Shown one piece after another: positions 16,954 through 25,828 of a stretch of 64,000 nucleotides of DNA. The translations under genes and the position numbers were made by a program. The DNA is taken from NCBI GenBank assembly GCA_041390125.1, contig JAWKQN010000010.1, positions 180,486-244,485 on the forward strand, written 5' to 3'. The notes beneath the pieces were generated by a model. The model was not told the origin of the DNA. It searched no databases and saw only the letters and a program-made list of their open reading frames with translations. This DNA comes from Gemmatimonadota bacterium (lineage in GTDB: Bacteria > Gemmatimonadota > Gemmatimonadetes > Longimicrobiales > Gaopeijiaceae). Numbering within the stretch: position 1 is the first letter of the stretch; the number at the start of each line of letters is the position of its first letter.

Positions 16954-19085
16954 CCCTGCCTCGCCTGCTGGAACGCATCCTGCGGGATCGGGAGCGTGCG
17001 CACGCGCACCCCGGTCAGGGCGAAGAGCGCGTTCGTCACCGCCGGCGCGATCGGCGGCGTGCCGGGCTCGCCGACTCCGCCAGGCGCTTCGTTCGATTCC
17101 AGGATATGCACGTCGATCTCGGGCATCTCGCGCAGCCGCAGCGCGTCGAAGTCGTCGAAGTTGCTCTGCACCACCCGGCCGTCCTCCAGCGTGATGGCCT
17201 CGTGCAGAGCGGCGGAAAGGCCATACACGATGGCGCCTTCCATCTGGGCGCGCACCGTGTCGGGATTGACGTAGCGCCCGCAGTCCACGACGCACCACAC
17301 CTTGTGCACCACGGGGCGGGCCGCATCGTCCAGGGACACCTCCGCCACCTGGGCCACATAGCTGCCGAAGCACTCGGCCACCGCGATGCCGTGCGCCCGG
17401 CCGGCCGGCACCCCCACGCCGTAGCGCGCCCGTTCGGCCACCGACGCCAGCACGCCCACATGGCGCGGGTGCTCCGCGGCCAGTTGGCGGCGATAGAGAT
17501 ACGGGTCCTTCCCGGCCGCATGCGCCAGCTCGTCGATGAAGCTCTCGGTGTGGAAGGCGTTGTGGGAGCTGCCCACGGAACGCCACCAGCCCACCGGGAC
17601 CGAGGCGTCGGCTTCCGCCCACTCCACCTTCCGGTTCGGCACGTGGTAGGGCAGGTTGGCCGCGCCCTCGACCGCCGTGAAGTCCACGCGTCCCTCCGGC
17701 AACGGCCGCCCGCGCCCGATGATGGACGCGCACACGATGCGGTTGCTCCAGGCGACCGGCTCACCACGTGCGTCCAGGGCCGCGCGGAAGCGGCTGGTGG
17801 CAGCCGGGCGGTAGAAATCGTGCTGCATGTCCTCTTCGCGGGTCCACGTGGTCAGCACCGGCACGCCGGCCTGCATGGCCACCTCCACCGCGTCGGTGAC
17901 GAAGTCGTCCTCGCCGCGGCGACCGAACCCGCCGCCCAGGAACGTGATGTGGGCCGTCACGGCCTCTTCGGGCAATCCCGTCAGACGGGCCGCCGTGCTG
18001 CGGGCGCCTCCCGGGTTCTGCGTGGGCACCCACAGCTCGCACGCGTCTTCCCGCACATGCACGGCGCAGTTCATGGGCTCCATGCAGGCATGCGCGAGGT
18101 AGGGCACCGAGTAGGTGGCCTCGATGACCCGTTCCGCGCGCGCCAGCACGCCTTCGGCATCTCCTTGGTCCTCCGACACGCGGACCGGGCCGTCCCGCAG
18201 CTTGACCGCATGCTCGTCGGCGATGCTGGCGCTGCTGCCCCGGAATCCGCCCACCCACTCCACCTCCAGCGCGCGAGCGCCCTGGAAGGCGGCCCAGGTG
18301 TGGTCGGCCACCACCGCCACGCCGTTGCTCACGCGGAAGACGTCCACCACGCCGGGCACGGCCCGGGCGGCCGCGTCGTCCACGCGACCCACCGTGCCGC
18401 CGAAGTGGGGGCAGTGGACCACGGTCGCGAACTTCATCCCGGGCACACGCGTGTCGATCCCGAAGCGGGCTTCGCCGGTGACCTTGGCGCGCGTGTCCGT
18501 GCGCGGCACCGGCGTCCCGATGATCCGGAAGTCCGCAGGATCCTTGAGCGGGGGCTCGGCGGGCACCGGCAGCGCCGCGGCCTCCTCCGCCAGGTCTCCA
18601 TAGGCGAGGGCACGGCCGTCCGGATGCAGCACGCGGCCCGGCCCGGTCCGGAGCGTGGAGGCGTCCACCCCCCACCGCCGCGCCGCGGCCTCGACCAGCA
18701 TGGCGCGCGCGGAGGCGCCCGCACGGCGCATCTCCTCCCAACCGTTGCGGATGGAGCCGCTCCCGGCCGTCATCTGCCGGCCGAGCGCCGGATCGGCGAC
18801 CGGCCGCACGATCTCCAACCGGTCCCATTCCGCGTCCAGCTCGTCCGCGATGATCATGGGCAACGCCGTGTCGATGCCCTGACCCATCTCCACGTGCTTG
18901 ATCCAGATGCGCACGAGCCCGTTCGGCTCGACGGCCACGAAGGCGTTGGGCTTGAAGACCTCGGCGGCCACGGCCGCCTCGAGCCCACGCTGGCCGAACG
19001 GCACATGCACGCCGAGCGCGAGCCCGGCGCTGGCCGTTCCGGTCCACTTCACGAAGTCGCGGCGGGAGACGCGTTGCACGCTCAT
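16950..19085 (-). CDS. Molybdenum hydroxylase large subunit (isoquinoline 1-oxidoreductase beta / aldehyde dehydrogenase type)
   Basis: 711 residues with a Tat signal (VSRRDFVKWTGTASAG), consistent with the exported IorB/membrane aldehyde dehydrogenase branch of the xanthine oxidase family. Family segments include VEMGQGIDTALPMI, TQNPGGAR, FLGGGFGRRGEDDF, GWWRSVGSSHNAF and the cofactor-proximal GVGEPGTPP near the C-terminus with E in the catalytic position. It pairs with the [2Fe-2S] subunit encoded immediately upstream (ATGA overlap). No FAD subunit is present, as in the branch that donates electrons to cytochrome c. The substrate is probably an aldehyde or N-heterocycle. Confidence 0.88.
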   Translation of the reverse strand: MSVQRVSRRDFVKWTGTASAGLALGVHVPFGQRGLEAAVAAEVFKPNAFVAVEPNGLVRIWIKHVEMGQGIDTALPMIIADELDAEWDRLEIVRPVADPALGRQMTAGSGSIRNGWEEMRRAGASARAMLVEAAARRWGVDASTLRTGPGRVLHPDGRALAYGDLAEEAAALPVPAEPPLKDPADFRIIGTPVPRTDTRAKVTGEARFGIDTRVPGMKFATVVHCPHFGGTVGRVDDAAARAVPGVVDVFRVSNGVAVVADHTWAAFQGARALEVEWVGGFRGSSASIADEHAVKLRDGPVRVSEDQGDAEGVLARAERVIEATYSVPYLAHACMEPMNCAVHVREDACELWVPTQNPGGARSTAARLTGLPEEAVTAHITFLGGGFGRRGEDDFVTDAVEVAMQAGVPVLTTWTREEDMQHDFYRPAATSRFRAALDARGEPVAWSNRIVCASIIGRGRPLPEGRVDFTAVEGAANLPYHVPNRKVEWAEADASVPVGWWRSVGSSHNAFHTESFIDELAHAAGKDPYLYRRQLAAEHPRHVGVLASVAERARYGVGVPAGRAHGIAVAECFGSYVAQVAEVSLDDAARPVVHKVWCVVDCGRYVNPDTVRAQMEGAIVYGLSAALHEAITLEDGRVVQSNFDDFDALRLREMPEIDVHILESNEAPGGVGEPGTPPIAPAVTNALFALTGVRVRTLPIPQDAFQQARQG

Positions 19086-19558
19086 CGGCCGGCCTCCTGC
19101 TGGGTCAGGGCCTCGGAGGCGCGGTGGATGGCGCGGCGGATGCGCGTGTAGGTGCCGCAGCGGCACAGGTTCCCGGACATGGCCCCGTCGATGTCGCCGT
19201 CCGTGGGCCGCGGCGTGCGGGCCAGCAGGGAGGCCGCCGCCATGATCTGCCCGGGCTGGCAGTAGCCGCACTGCGGCACCTCTTCCGCGATCCAGGCCTC
19301 CTGGAGCGCGTGCAGACCGTCCTCGGACAAGCTCTCGATGGTGGTGACCTCCCGGCCCTCGGCCCGGGAGACCTCGGTCACGCACGCCCGCGTGCCCCGC
19401 CCGTCGAGCTGGACCGTGCAGGCCCCACAGCGCGCCACCCCGCACCCGTACTTGGTGCCGGTCAGCCCGAGCACGTCACGCAGCACCCAGAGCAGGGGCG
19501 TGTCGTCGGCCACGTCCACGGTGACGGGCCGTCCGTTGACGGAGAAGCGGACGGGCAT
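19082..19558 (-). CDS. Molybdenum hydroxylase [2Fe-2S] small subunit
   Basis: 158 residues holding two [2Fe-2S] clusters. The plant-type cluster uses C39, C44, C47 and C59 (GCGVARCGACTV); the second uses C97, C100, C132 and C134 (CGYCQPGQ, CRCGTY). It lacks a signal peptide and is presumably co-exported with the Tat-tagged large subunit. A good GGAGG lies before the ATG. First gene of the block running to 12531; its promoter lies in the 154-nt gap shared with the divergent cytochrome gene. Confidence 0.92.
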   Translation of the reverse strand: MPVRFSVNGRPVTVDVADDTPLLWVLRDVLGLTGTKYGCGVARCGACTVQLDGRGTRACVTEVSRAEGREVTTIESLSEDGLHALQEAWIAEEVPQCGYCQPGQIMAAASLLARTPRPTDGDIDGAMSGNLCRCGTYTRIRRAIHRASEALTQQEAGR

Positions 19559-19712
19559 AGGGACCTCCGGTAGGAGAAGCGGGGCGGATAGTACCTTACC
19601 CGGGACGCCGGGGTCCGGCCATCGCGGCATCGGCCGACCTTGCCTGGAGGAACGAAGCGCCCACTTTGGGCCGCTTGGCTTCATCACCTCCCCCCCCGAT
19701 CCGGAGGTCAGG

Positions 19713-20579
19713 ATGACGGTCGCCCTTCGCGTGGTGAAGTGGGTCCTGGGTCTGGTCCTGCTGTTCGCCCTCACGTTGATCCTCATCGGCTCCTTCCGGC
19801 TCTCGCGCCCGGTCGAGGTCGCCGCCCACGAGGTGCCTCCGCCGGCCAGCGATCCGGTGCGGATCGCGGAGGGTCGCCGGCTCGCCGACGCCTTCGCCTG
19901 CACGGAGTGCCACGGTCCCGGGCTCGAGGGCACGAACTTCCTGGAGGGCGGGCCGTTCATGATGCTCCCGGCCCCCGACCTCACCGGAGCACGCTTCACG
20001 GCGGAGCAGTTGGAGCGGTCCATCCGCCACGGGATCGGCGCGGATGGTCGCGTCCTCGTCATCATGCCCAGCGAGGCCTTCGTGGGCATGTCGGACGCGG
20101 ACCTGGGCGCGCTGGTCGGCTACATCGAGTCGCTCCCGGCGCGGAACTCGCTGCTCATCGAGCGATCCATCGGCCCGATCGGCCGGGCCGTCTCCGCCTT
20201 CCAGGCGCCGGTGCTGCAGCCGGCGCGCCGGATCGAACAGGCCACCACGCACGCGGCCACCCACGACGGGGCCGTGGCGCGCTTCGGCTCGCTCTGCAGC
20301 ACCTGCCATGGGGCCGACTACGGCGGACAGCCCTTCGCGGCCGAGCAACCGCTCTGGGCACCCAACCTCACCGGCCACGCCACGGGCGCGTCCTCGTGGA
20401 GCCTGGAGCAGTTCTCCACGGCCGTGCGGCAGGGACGCACACCGGACGGGCGCACGCTGGATTCGGCCAACATGCCCTGGAAGGGGTTCTCCCATCTGAC
20501 GGACGACGAGGTGCGCGAGATCTGGGAGTTCCTGCGGTCCCTCCCGCCCGTCGACCGGCCGCGCCCCGCGGACATGTGA
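19713..20579 (+). CDS. Membrane-anchored di-haem cytochrome c
   Basis: 288 residues. An N-terminal anchor helix (WVLGLVLLFALTLILIGSF) is followed by two cytochrome c domains, each with one CxxCH: C63-H67 (CTECHG) and C195-H199 (CSTCHG). Candidate axial Met residues lie in MPSEAF and NMPWKGF. Such cytochromes accept electrons from exported alcohol/aldehyde dehydrogenases. It diverges from the molybdenum hydroxylase genes, so it is a plausible electron acceptor for them (inference). GGAGG at 19702-19706 precedes the ATG, and a run of eight C residues lies just before that site. Confidence 0.85.
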   Translation: MTVALRVVKWVLGLVLLFALTLILIGSFRLSRPVEVAAHEVPPPASDPVRIAEGRRLADAFACTECHGPGLEGTNFLEGGPFMMLPAPDLTGARFTAEQLERSIRHGIGADGRVLVIMPSEAFVGMSDADLGALVGYIESLPARNSLLIERSIGPIGRAVSAFQAPVLQPARRIEQATTHAATHDGAVARFGSLCSTCHGADYGGQPFAAEQPLWAPNLTGHATGASSWSLEQFSTAVRQGRTPDGRTLDSANMPWKGFSHLTDDEVREIWEFLRSLPPVDRPRPADM

Positions 20580-20626
20580 CGCGCCGGGCGGTTCCACCCG
20601 CTGGCCCTTTGCATTAGACCTTGAGG

Positions 20627-21625
20627 GTGAGCGACCCCACCGAACGCATCGATCTCGCCGTCGTCGGAGCCGGCCCCTGCGGCATCGCCGCGGGGGCCGC
20701 CGCCCGCACGGCCGGCCTGGCCTGCACGCTCTTCGACAAGGGCGCGGTGACCAGCTCGCTGCTGCACTACCCGTACTACATGACGTTCTTCTCCACGGCC
20801 GTCATGCTCGAGGTCGGGGGCGTGCCCTTCACCATCCCCGAGCCCAAGCCCACCCGCCGGGAAGCGATCGCATACTACCGGCACGTGGTGCGGCACTTCG
20901 ACCTGGACGTCCATCAGTACGAGGCCGTCCAGTCCATCGAACGGAGCGGTGGGGAGTTCACGCTCACGACCGCCACGCACACGGGCGAGGAGCGCGCCTA
21001 CCGCGCAGGCGCGGTGGCGGTGGCCACGGGCGGCTTCCACGAACCCAACTTCCTCGGCGTGCCGGGCGAGGACCTGCCCAAGGTCAAGCACTACTACCAC
21101 GAGCCCTACCCCTACTACGACCAGGACGTCGTGGTGGTGGGCGGCGGGAACTCCGCGGTCGAAGCGGCGCTCGAGCTGTACCGCAACGGCACGCGCGTGA
21201 CGCTGGTGCACTTCGCCGAGACCATCGACAAGGGCGTCAAGCCCTGGGTGGTCCCCGACATCACCAACCGCCTGAAGAACGGGGAGATCGTCCCGCGCTT
21301 CTCCGCGCGGCTCGTCGAGATCCTGCCCCGCTCGGTGCTGATCCGCCACGAGGGGTCACGCCGGGTCGAGGAGATCGACAACGACTGGGTGCTGGCCATG
21401 ACGGGCTGGCGCGCCAACCCACGCCTGCTCCGCTCCCTCGGGGTGGAGATCGACACCGCCACCGGCATCCCTGCGCACGATCCCACCACCATGCGCACCA
21501 ACGTGGACGGGGTCTACATCGCGGGAGTGATCGCGGCCGGGCACAACGCCAACAAGATCTTCATCGAGAACGGCCGCGAGCACGGCGGTCGGATCGTGCA
21601 GGACCTGCTGGCGCAGCGGGGCTGA
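20627..21625 (+). CDS. YpdA-family FAD/NAD(P)H oxidoreductase
   Basis: 332 residues. FAD-binding GAGPCG near residue 15, then the YpdA-typical YPYYMTFFSTAVMLE, the NAD(P)H-binding VVVGGGNSAVEAA and the C-terminal GVYIAGVIAAGHNANKIFIENG. YpdA reduces bacillithiol disulfide, so the host may use bacillithiol; no bsh genes are in the window. It has no CxxC redox pair, unlike thioredoxin reductase. The start is uncertain: GTG at 20627 (MSDPTERI) is preferred, and TTG at 20621 is also in frame. The region upstream is short (47 nt after the cytochrome stop), so co-transcription with it is possible. Confidence 0.85.
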   Translation: MSDPTERIDLAVVGAGPCGIAAGAAARTAGLACTLFDKGAVTSSLLHYPYYMTFFSTAVMLEVGGVPFTIPEPKPTRREAIAYYRHVVRHFDLDVHQYEAVQSIERSGGEFTLTTATHTGEERAYRAGAVAVATGGFHEPNFLGVPGEDLPKVKHYYHEPYPYYDQDVVVVGGGNSAVEAALELYRNGTRVTLVHFAETIDKGVKPWVVPDITNRLKNGEIVPRFSARLVEILPRSVLIRHEGSRRVEEIDNDWVLAMTGWRANPRLLRSLGVEIDTATGIPAHDPTTMRTNVDGVYIAGVIAAGHNANKIFIENGREHGGRIVQDLLAQRG

Positions 21626-21702
21626 GCGGCTCCGCGCCGGACCGTCGCGACCGGGATCGGTCCCCCCGCCGCACACCGGGCTGAGCAGCCCACCCCGTAC
21701 CG

Positions 21703-22722
21703 TCAGGTCACGTCAGGCGCCAGCACCGCTTCGGGTCCGCTCGGCGTGCCCACCCTCACGGCCTGACCGGGCTCCACCTCCCGCCGCACGTACCCGAGCG
21801 CAATCGTCTGACCGAATCCGGGAGAGCGCACCGCGCTCGTGATCTCGCCCACCGCACGCTCGCCGTCGAACGTGTGCAGCGGCGTGCCCGCTTCGGGCAC
21901 GTCCGCGTCACCCAGCAGCAGCAAGCGCAGGTGCCGGTTCACGTGGCCGCGGTCACGGATGCGTACGATGACTTCCTGGCCGGTGTAGCAGCCCTTGGCA
22001 TGATCGATGGCGCGCGCGCCCAGACCCGCTTCGATGGGGATGGTGTCGGGGCCCATGTCCACGCCGAATAGAGGCCGGCGTGCTTCGATGCGCAGGGTCT
22101 CCCAGACCGCTCCGTCCGCGGCCACCGCGCCGGCGGCGCGCAGGGCCTCTTCGACGGGGGCCATCACGTCGGCTGCTCCGACGAGCTCGAAGCCGTCGCC
22201 GCCCAGATCCGGGGGCCGGAACAGCACCAGCCCTCCGTCGGCGAAGCACGCCCTGGTCTCAGGGAGCTCCGTCAGCCGCTCGGATTCCACGCCCACGTGG
22301 GCGGCCAGCACGCGCGCCGCGTCCGGGCCTACCACCGCACGCCGCACGACGTCCGTCACCGGGGTGACCCGCGCGAGTCTCGGGGGCAGCACCTTCGCCA
22401 GGTGGGCGCGCAGCGGCTCCTCGCCCGTCGCGGGCACATCCATCCAGAACGCTTCGGCTTCACCGGGCAGGCGGATGAGCACCAGGTCGGAGACGATCCG
22501 TCCCTTGGGCGTGAGCAGCGTGGAGTACGCGGCCTCCGACCAGGTCGCTCCGGCGCCCGTGTGGGCGGGACCCGGGATACGACCGGTGACCACGCCCTTG
22601 AGCATCGCCGCGGGCGACTTGCCATCCACACGCAGCAGGGGCCGCGCGCCCCGATCGAACCACGCCAGCCCCTGTCGGGCCGCGTGATCGGCGGCGGTGG
22701 GTGCCGAAGACGTGGAGCTCAT
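21703..22722 (-). CDS. ygfZ: Folate-binding Fe-S cluster repair protein YgfZ
   Basis: 339 residues of the GcvT/YgfZ fold. The diagnostic KGCYTGQE motif is present, followed by VIVRIRDRGHVNRHLRLL. YgfZ/IBA57 uses tetrahydrofolate to help build or repair [4Fe-4S] proteins. The ATG at 22722 is 4 nt after the stop of the SirB1-like gene on the same strand, so both are co-transcribed. The many Fe-S enzymes nearby (ActB, molybdenum hydroxylase) fit a need for this protein but do not show a direct link. Confidence 0.9.
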   Translation of the reverse strand: MSSTSSAPTAADHAARQGLAWFDRGARPLLRVDGKSPAAMLKGVVTGRIPGPAHTGAGATWSEAAYSTLLTPKGRIVSDLVLIRLPGEAEAFWMDVPATGEEPLRAHLAKVLPPRLARVTPVTDVVRRAVVGPDAARVLAAHVGVESERLTELPETRACFADGGLVLFRPPDLGGDGFELVGAADVMAPVEEALRAAGAVAADGAVWETLRIEARRPLFGVDMGPDTIPIEAGLGARAIDHAKGCYTGQEVIVRIRDRGHVNRHLRLLLLGDADVPEAGTPLHTFDGERAVGEITSAVRSPGFGQTIALGYVRREVEPGQAVRVGTPSGPEAVLAPDVT

Positions 22723-22726
22723 CGGT

Positions 22727-23602
22727 TCAGCGCGCGCCGGGACCGTAGAGACGGCGGCGCAGACGCGTGACGACCTCGCCCACGTGCTCGCCGTCGCGCG
22801 CGTCGGGCGCGGCGGTCAGATACGCCTCCAGATGCTCCAGCGCTTCCACGTGTCGACCCAGGCGCGCCAGCACCATGCCCCGGTCGCGCACCTCGCCCCG
22901 CAGCGTGGGCCGCAGGAGCAGGATGCGCTCGATGGCCGCGAGCGCGCGCGGCAGGTCGTTCACCTTGAGGTAGATGGCCTTGAGGTTGGTCAGCAGCCGG
23001 ATCAGCATGTCGCGCCGCGACGCTTCGCGCAGGAAGCGGTCCTGCATGCGCACGACGCCGCCGTACACGCGATCGAGGATCTGCTGCGCCTCTTCCTCGA
23101 AGCTCGCCGTCCCGTGGAAGGGATCGATCAGCAGGCGGATCTCCTCGCCCTGCCACCGCACGAGGAAGTGGCCGGGGAAGTTGACGCCCACCAGAGGCAG
23201 GTCGAGCCGCCACCCCACCTCGAGCGTGAGGATGCCGAGCGAGAGCGGGATGCCGAGCCCCCGGTCCAGCACGTCGTTCAGGAAGGAGTTGCGGGGATCG
23301 TAGTAGGCTTCGCGATTGCCGGTGAAGCCCCGCCGCCGGAACAGGTGGTCGACCAGCTCCTGCATGACGATCAGCTCGGCGGTCTCTCCGTTCAGCCGGT
23401 CGCGGATCTCCTCTGCCAGGAGGTCGAGCCGGCCCAGATACCGCTCGATCGGGAGCTGGGAATACTCCTCCACCGCCACGAGCAACGCCGCCCGGGCCAG
23501 GTCGATGTCCTGGTCCGGCCGGGCCACCTCGGCGCGCAACCGATGTCGGGGCGTTCCCACGGGAAAGCTCATGGATTCGTCCACCGCAGCTACCATGCCC
23601 AT
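22727..23602 (-). CDS. SirB1-like transglutaminase/TPR protein
   Basis: 291 residues. The first two thirds match the SirB1 transglutaminase-like domain (ELVDHLFRRRGFTGNREAYYDPRNSFLNDVL, with GIPLSLGILTLEVGWRL and VNFPGHFLVRW in shorter pieces), the last third is a TPR pair (AIYLKVNDLPRALAAIERIL). Proteins of this type occur in many bacteria; the biochemical role is not settled. The first in-frame ATG gives MGMVAAVDES; a start at the later Met (MSFPVGTP) is also possible. The catalytic Cys of true transglutaminases is not evident, so activity is doubtful. It forms an operon with ygfZ. Confidence 0.8.
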   Translation of the reverse strand: MGMVAAVDESMSFPVGTPRHRLRAEVARPDQDIDLARAALLVAVEEYSQLPIERYLGRLDLLAEEIRDRLNGETAELIVMQELVDHLFRRRGFTGNREAYYDPRNSFLNDVLDRGLGIPLSLGILTLEVGWRLDLPLVGVNFPGHFLVRWQGEEIRLLIDPFHGTASFEEEAQQILDRVYGGVVRMQDRFLREASRRDMLIRLLTNLKAIYLKVNDLPRALAAIERILLLRPTLRGEVRDRGMVLARLGRHVEALEHLEAYLTAAPDARDGEHVGEVVTRLRRRLYGPGAR

Positions 23603-23706
23603 CTCGAAGACATCCTCGGGACGTGGGGGCCTGGAGCGGGCGGCGGGCGGGGGCGTCCCACGCCTGGAGCGACCTGCTAGATTGGCCCCCGGAATCCGAG
23701 GGGCCT

Positions 23707-24456
23707 ATGCGTACACTCCTTCCACTTCTTGTTTCCGCCACCCTGTTCGCCTGCGCGGACACGGAGCGGGCCGATGCCCCGGGCGCGGGTCCGGCCACCG
23801 ATCCGTATGTGCAGGCCGCGCTTGAGGGTGTGCGGGAGGCACACGACCCGCACGGCGTATGGGCCTCGCTGCGGTACGCCGCCTTCGACCGCGTCGTGGG
23901 AGACGGCGACACCGGGGGGAGCGCCGTCCGGTGGGATCGTCAGGAGGGCCGGGCGCGCGTGGAGCTCACGGTGGACGGAGAGCTGGTCCTGGCGTTGTTC
24001 GACCGGGACGGGGACGCGGAAGGCCAGGTGTGGCGGAACGGCACCGCGCTGGCCGGCGACAGCGCCCGGGTGTGGGTGGAACGCGCGCGCGCATTGCACG
24101 ATGCGGCGATCCAGGATCTCTTCCTGCCGTTCCTGTTGACCGGCGATGCCGCGGTCGTGCGCGCGGCGCCCGAGGCCGCCGCCGACGGGACCCGGGCCCT
24201 GGACGCCGTGCTGCCCGGCTCGGCGACCACGCTCCGCGTCCTGGTCGCGGACGGGCGCGGGATCGTGGGAACCGCATCCGTCGCGGAGCCGGCGGAGGTC
24301 GCCCGGTGGACGCGCGTCGAGCAGGTGGCGGGCGTACGGCTGGCGACGGAGCGGATGCCTGCGGACGGCCCCGCCGTCCGCTATGAGAACGTCGAGCTCG
24401 CAGTGGAGGCGCCTCCCGGTGCGTTCGATCCCCCCGGCGCGCTGCGCCGGCCATGA
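23707..24456 (+). CDS. Predicted lipoprotein of unknown function
   Basis: 249 residues with a clear lipoprotein signal: MRTLLPLLVSATLFAC, cleavage before C16. The rest is a soluble domain rich in acidic residues with beta-type pattern (GQVWRNGTALAGDSARVWVERAR in part) and no motif I recognise. It resembles LolA/outer-membrane lipoprotein-sorting folds only in general pattern. The ATG was chosen because it starts the signal peptide. It precedes selD by 93 nt on the same strand; a functional link is not evident. Confidence 0.72.
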   Translation: MRTLLPLLVSATLFACADTERADAPGAGPATDPYVQAALEGVREAHDPHGVWASLRYAAFDRVVGDGDTGGSAVRWDRQEGRARVELTVDGELVLALFDRDGDAEGQVWRNGTALAGDSARVWVERARALHDAAIQDLFLPFLLTGDAAVVRAAPEAAADGTRALDAVLPGSATTLRVLVADGRGIVGTASVAEPAEVARWTRVEQVAGVRLATERMPADGPAVRYENVELAVEAPPGAFDPPGALRRP

Positions 24457-24549
24457 TCGCGCACGGACGCGCCGCGAGGTGCATTCCGCGGCAGAACCAG
24501 CCCGCGCGACCCGCGGGATTTGAGGACGCCGTACACAACGAGGAGGACC

Positions 24550-25623
24550 ATGTCCGACGAGCCCCGTGACCAACGGCCGAGGCTCCTGCTGACCCAGTTG
24601 TCGCACGGCGCCGGCTGAGCCTGCAAGCTCGGGATGTCCGAGCTGACGCAGGTCTTGCGTCAACTGCTTCCGGTCGAGGATCCCAACGCACTGGTCGACG
24701 CGTCGACCCGTGACGACGCGGCCGTGTATCGTCTGAGCGACGATCGCGCCGTGGTGGTCACGGTGGACTTCTTCACGCCCGTCGTCGACGATCCCTACGA
24801 TTTCGGACGCATCGGCGCGGCCAATGCGCTGTCGGACCTCTACGCCATGGGGGCCCGCCCGCTGTTCGGGCTCAACCTGGTGGGCTTCCCCCGTCAGCAC
24901 CTGGACAGCGGCGTGCTGGAGGACATCGTGCGCGGCGGCGCCACCGTCGCGGCCGAAGCCGGCATTCCCGTCCTGGGCGGCCACTCCATCGACGATCCCG
25001 AGCCCAAGTTCGGGATGGTGGCGGTCGGCGAGGTGCATCCCGACCGCGTGGTCACCAACCGGGGTGCGCGTCCCGGAGACGTGCTCGTGCTCACCAAGCC
25101 GTTGGGGAGCGGGGTGATCGCCACGGCCATCAAGGCCGGAGCGGCCCCGCCGTCGGTGGTGGAGGCGGCCGTCCGGTGGATGACCACCCTGAACCGCGGA
25201 GCCGCCGACGCCATGCTGGCGGCCGGCGCGCGCGCCGCCACCGACGTGACCGGCTACGGTCTGCTCGGCCATCTGCGCAATCTGCTCACCGCCTCCGGTG
25301 TGGCGGCCGAGCTGGTAGGGGCGTCCATCCCGCTGATGGAGGGGGCGTCCGCGCTGGTGTCCGAAGGCCACATCCCGGGTGGATCAAAGCGCAATCGCTC
25401 CGATCTCGAGCGCGACGTCGCGTTCGTGGGGGCGGTACCGGAGTCGCTGCGCATGCTGCTCTTCGACGCGCAGACGTCGGGAGGGCTCCTGGTCGCGCTC
25501 GCCCCCGAGCACATCGAGGCCTTCCAGGCCGCCGTGCCCGCGGCGGCCGTGATCGGGCGCATCGTGGACGGGGAGCCCGGCACGGCCCGCGTGCTCGCGA
25601 CGGACGGCGCCGCACGCGCATAG
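24550..25623 (+). CDS. selD: Selenide, water dikinase SelD, selenocysteine-containing
   Basis: 357 residues counting one selenocysteine. SelD makes selenophosphate from selenide and ATP for selenocysteine and selenouridine synthesis. The ATG at 24550, 3 nt after AGGAGG (24541-24546), opens MSDEPRD...LLTQLSHGAG, then an in-frame TGA (24616-24618), then ACKLG. This is the SelD active-site motif SHGAG-C/U-xCK: codon 23 corresponds to E. coli Cys17 and K26 to Lys20. A SECIS-type hairpin follows 7 nt after the TGA. Without readthrough one would call only 24634-25623 and lose the active site. The rest is normal for SelD (DFFTPVVDDPYDFGRIGAANALSD, GHSIDDPEPKFG in pieces). It implies that selA, selB and selC exist elsewhere in this genome. 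Confidence 0.93.
24626..24644 (+). promoter_or_regulatory. Bacterial SECIS hairpin of selD
   Basis: Perfect 7-bp stem AGCTCGG / CCGAGCT with loop GATGT, beginning 7 nt after the TGA codon. In bacteria such a hairpin, located within the coding sequence just 3' of UGA, recruits SelB. The location and the G/U-containing loop fit the bacterial SECIS rule. Confidence 0.8.
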
Positions 25624-25710
25624 GCGCGCGCGCGGACGGGCCGTGCGCCCGCCGATCGGACGCGCTCGGCGCGCGCGACCCCTTCGCGTCCGACCCCCGA
25701 ACGCAGGACA

Positions 25711-25736
25711 CCCCGTGCGATCGGAATCGCACGGGG
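25711..25736. terminator. Hairpin between selD and the convergent outer-membrane protein gene
   Basis: Perfect 11-bp stem CCCCGTGCGAT / ATCGCACGGGG with 4-nt loop CGGA, 88 nt after the selD stop. It has no T tract on either strand; a bidirectional terminator between two convergent genes is the simplest reading. Confidence 0.55.
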
Positions 25737-25828
25737 CGCCAGGTACCCCGGAGGAATCGAGGTTACCGTCTCACTCGGTCACGAACCGGTCGTCCAGCGG
25801 TCCGAAGTCGAGCGAGATCTCCTGCGGC

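Noticed and set aside
24634..25623. selD starting at the ATG after the UGA
   Set aside because: Would lack the essential N-terminal active-site motif and has no ribosome-binding site; the upstream start with UGA readthrough explains the sequence.
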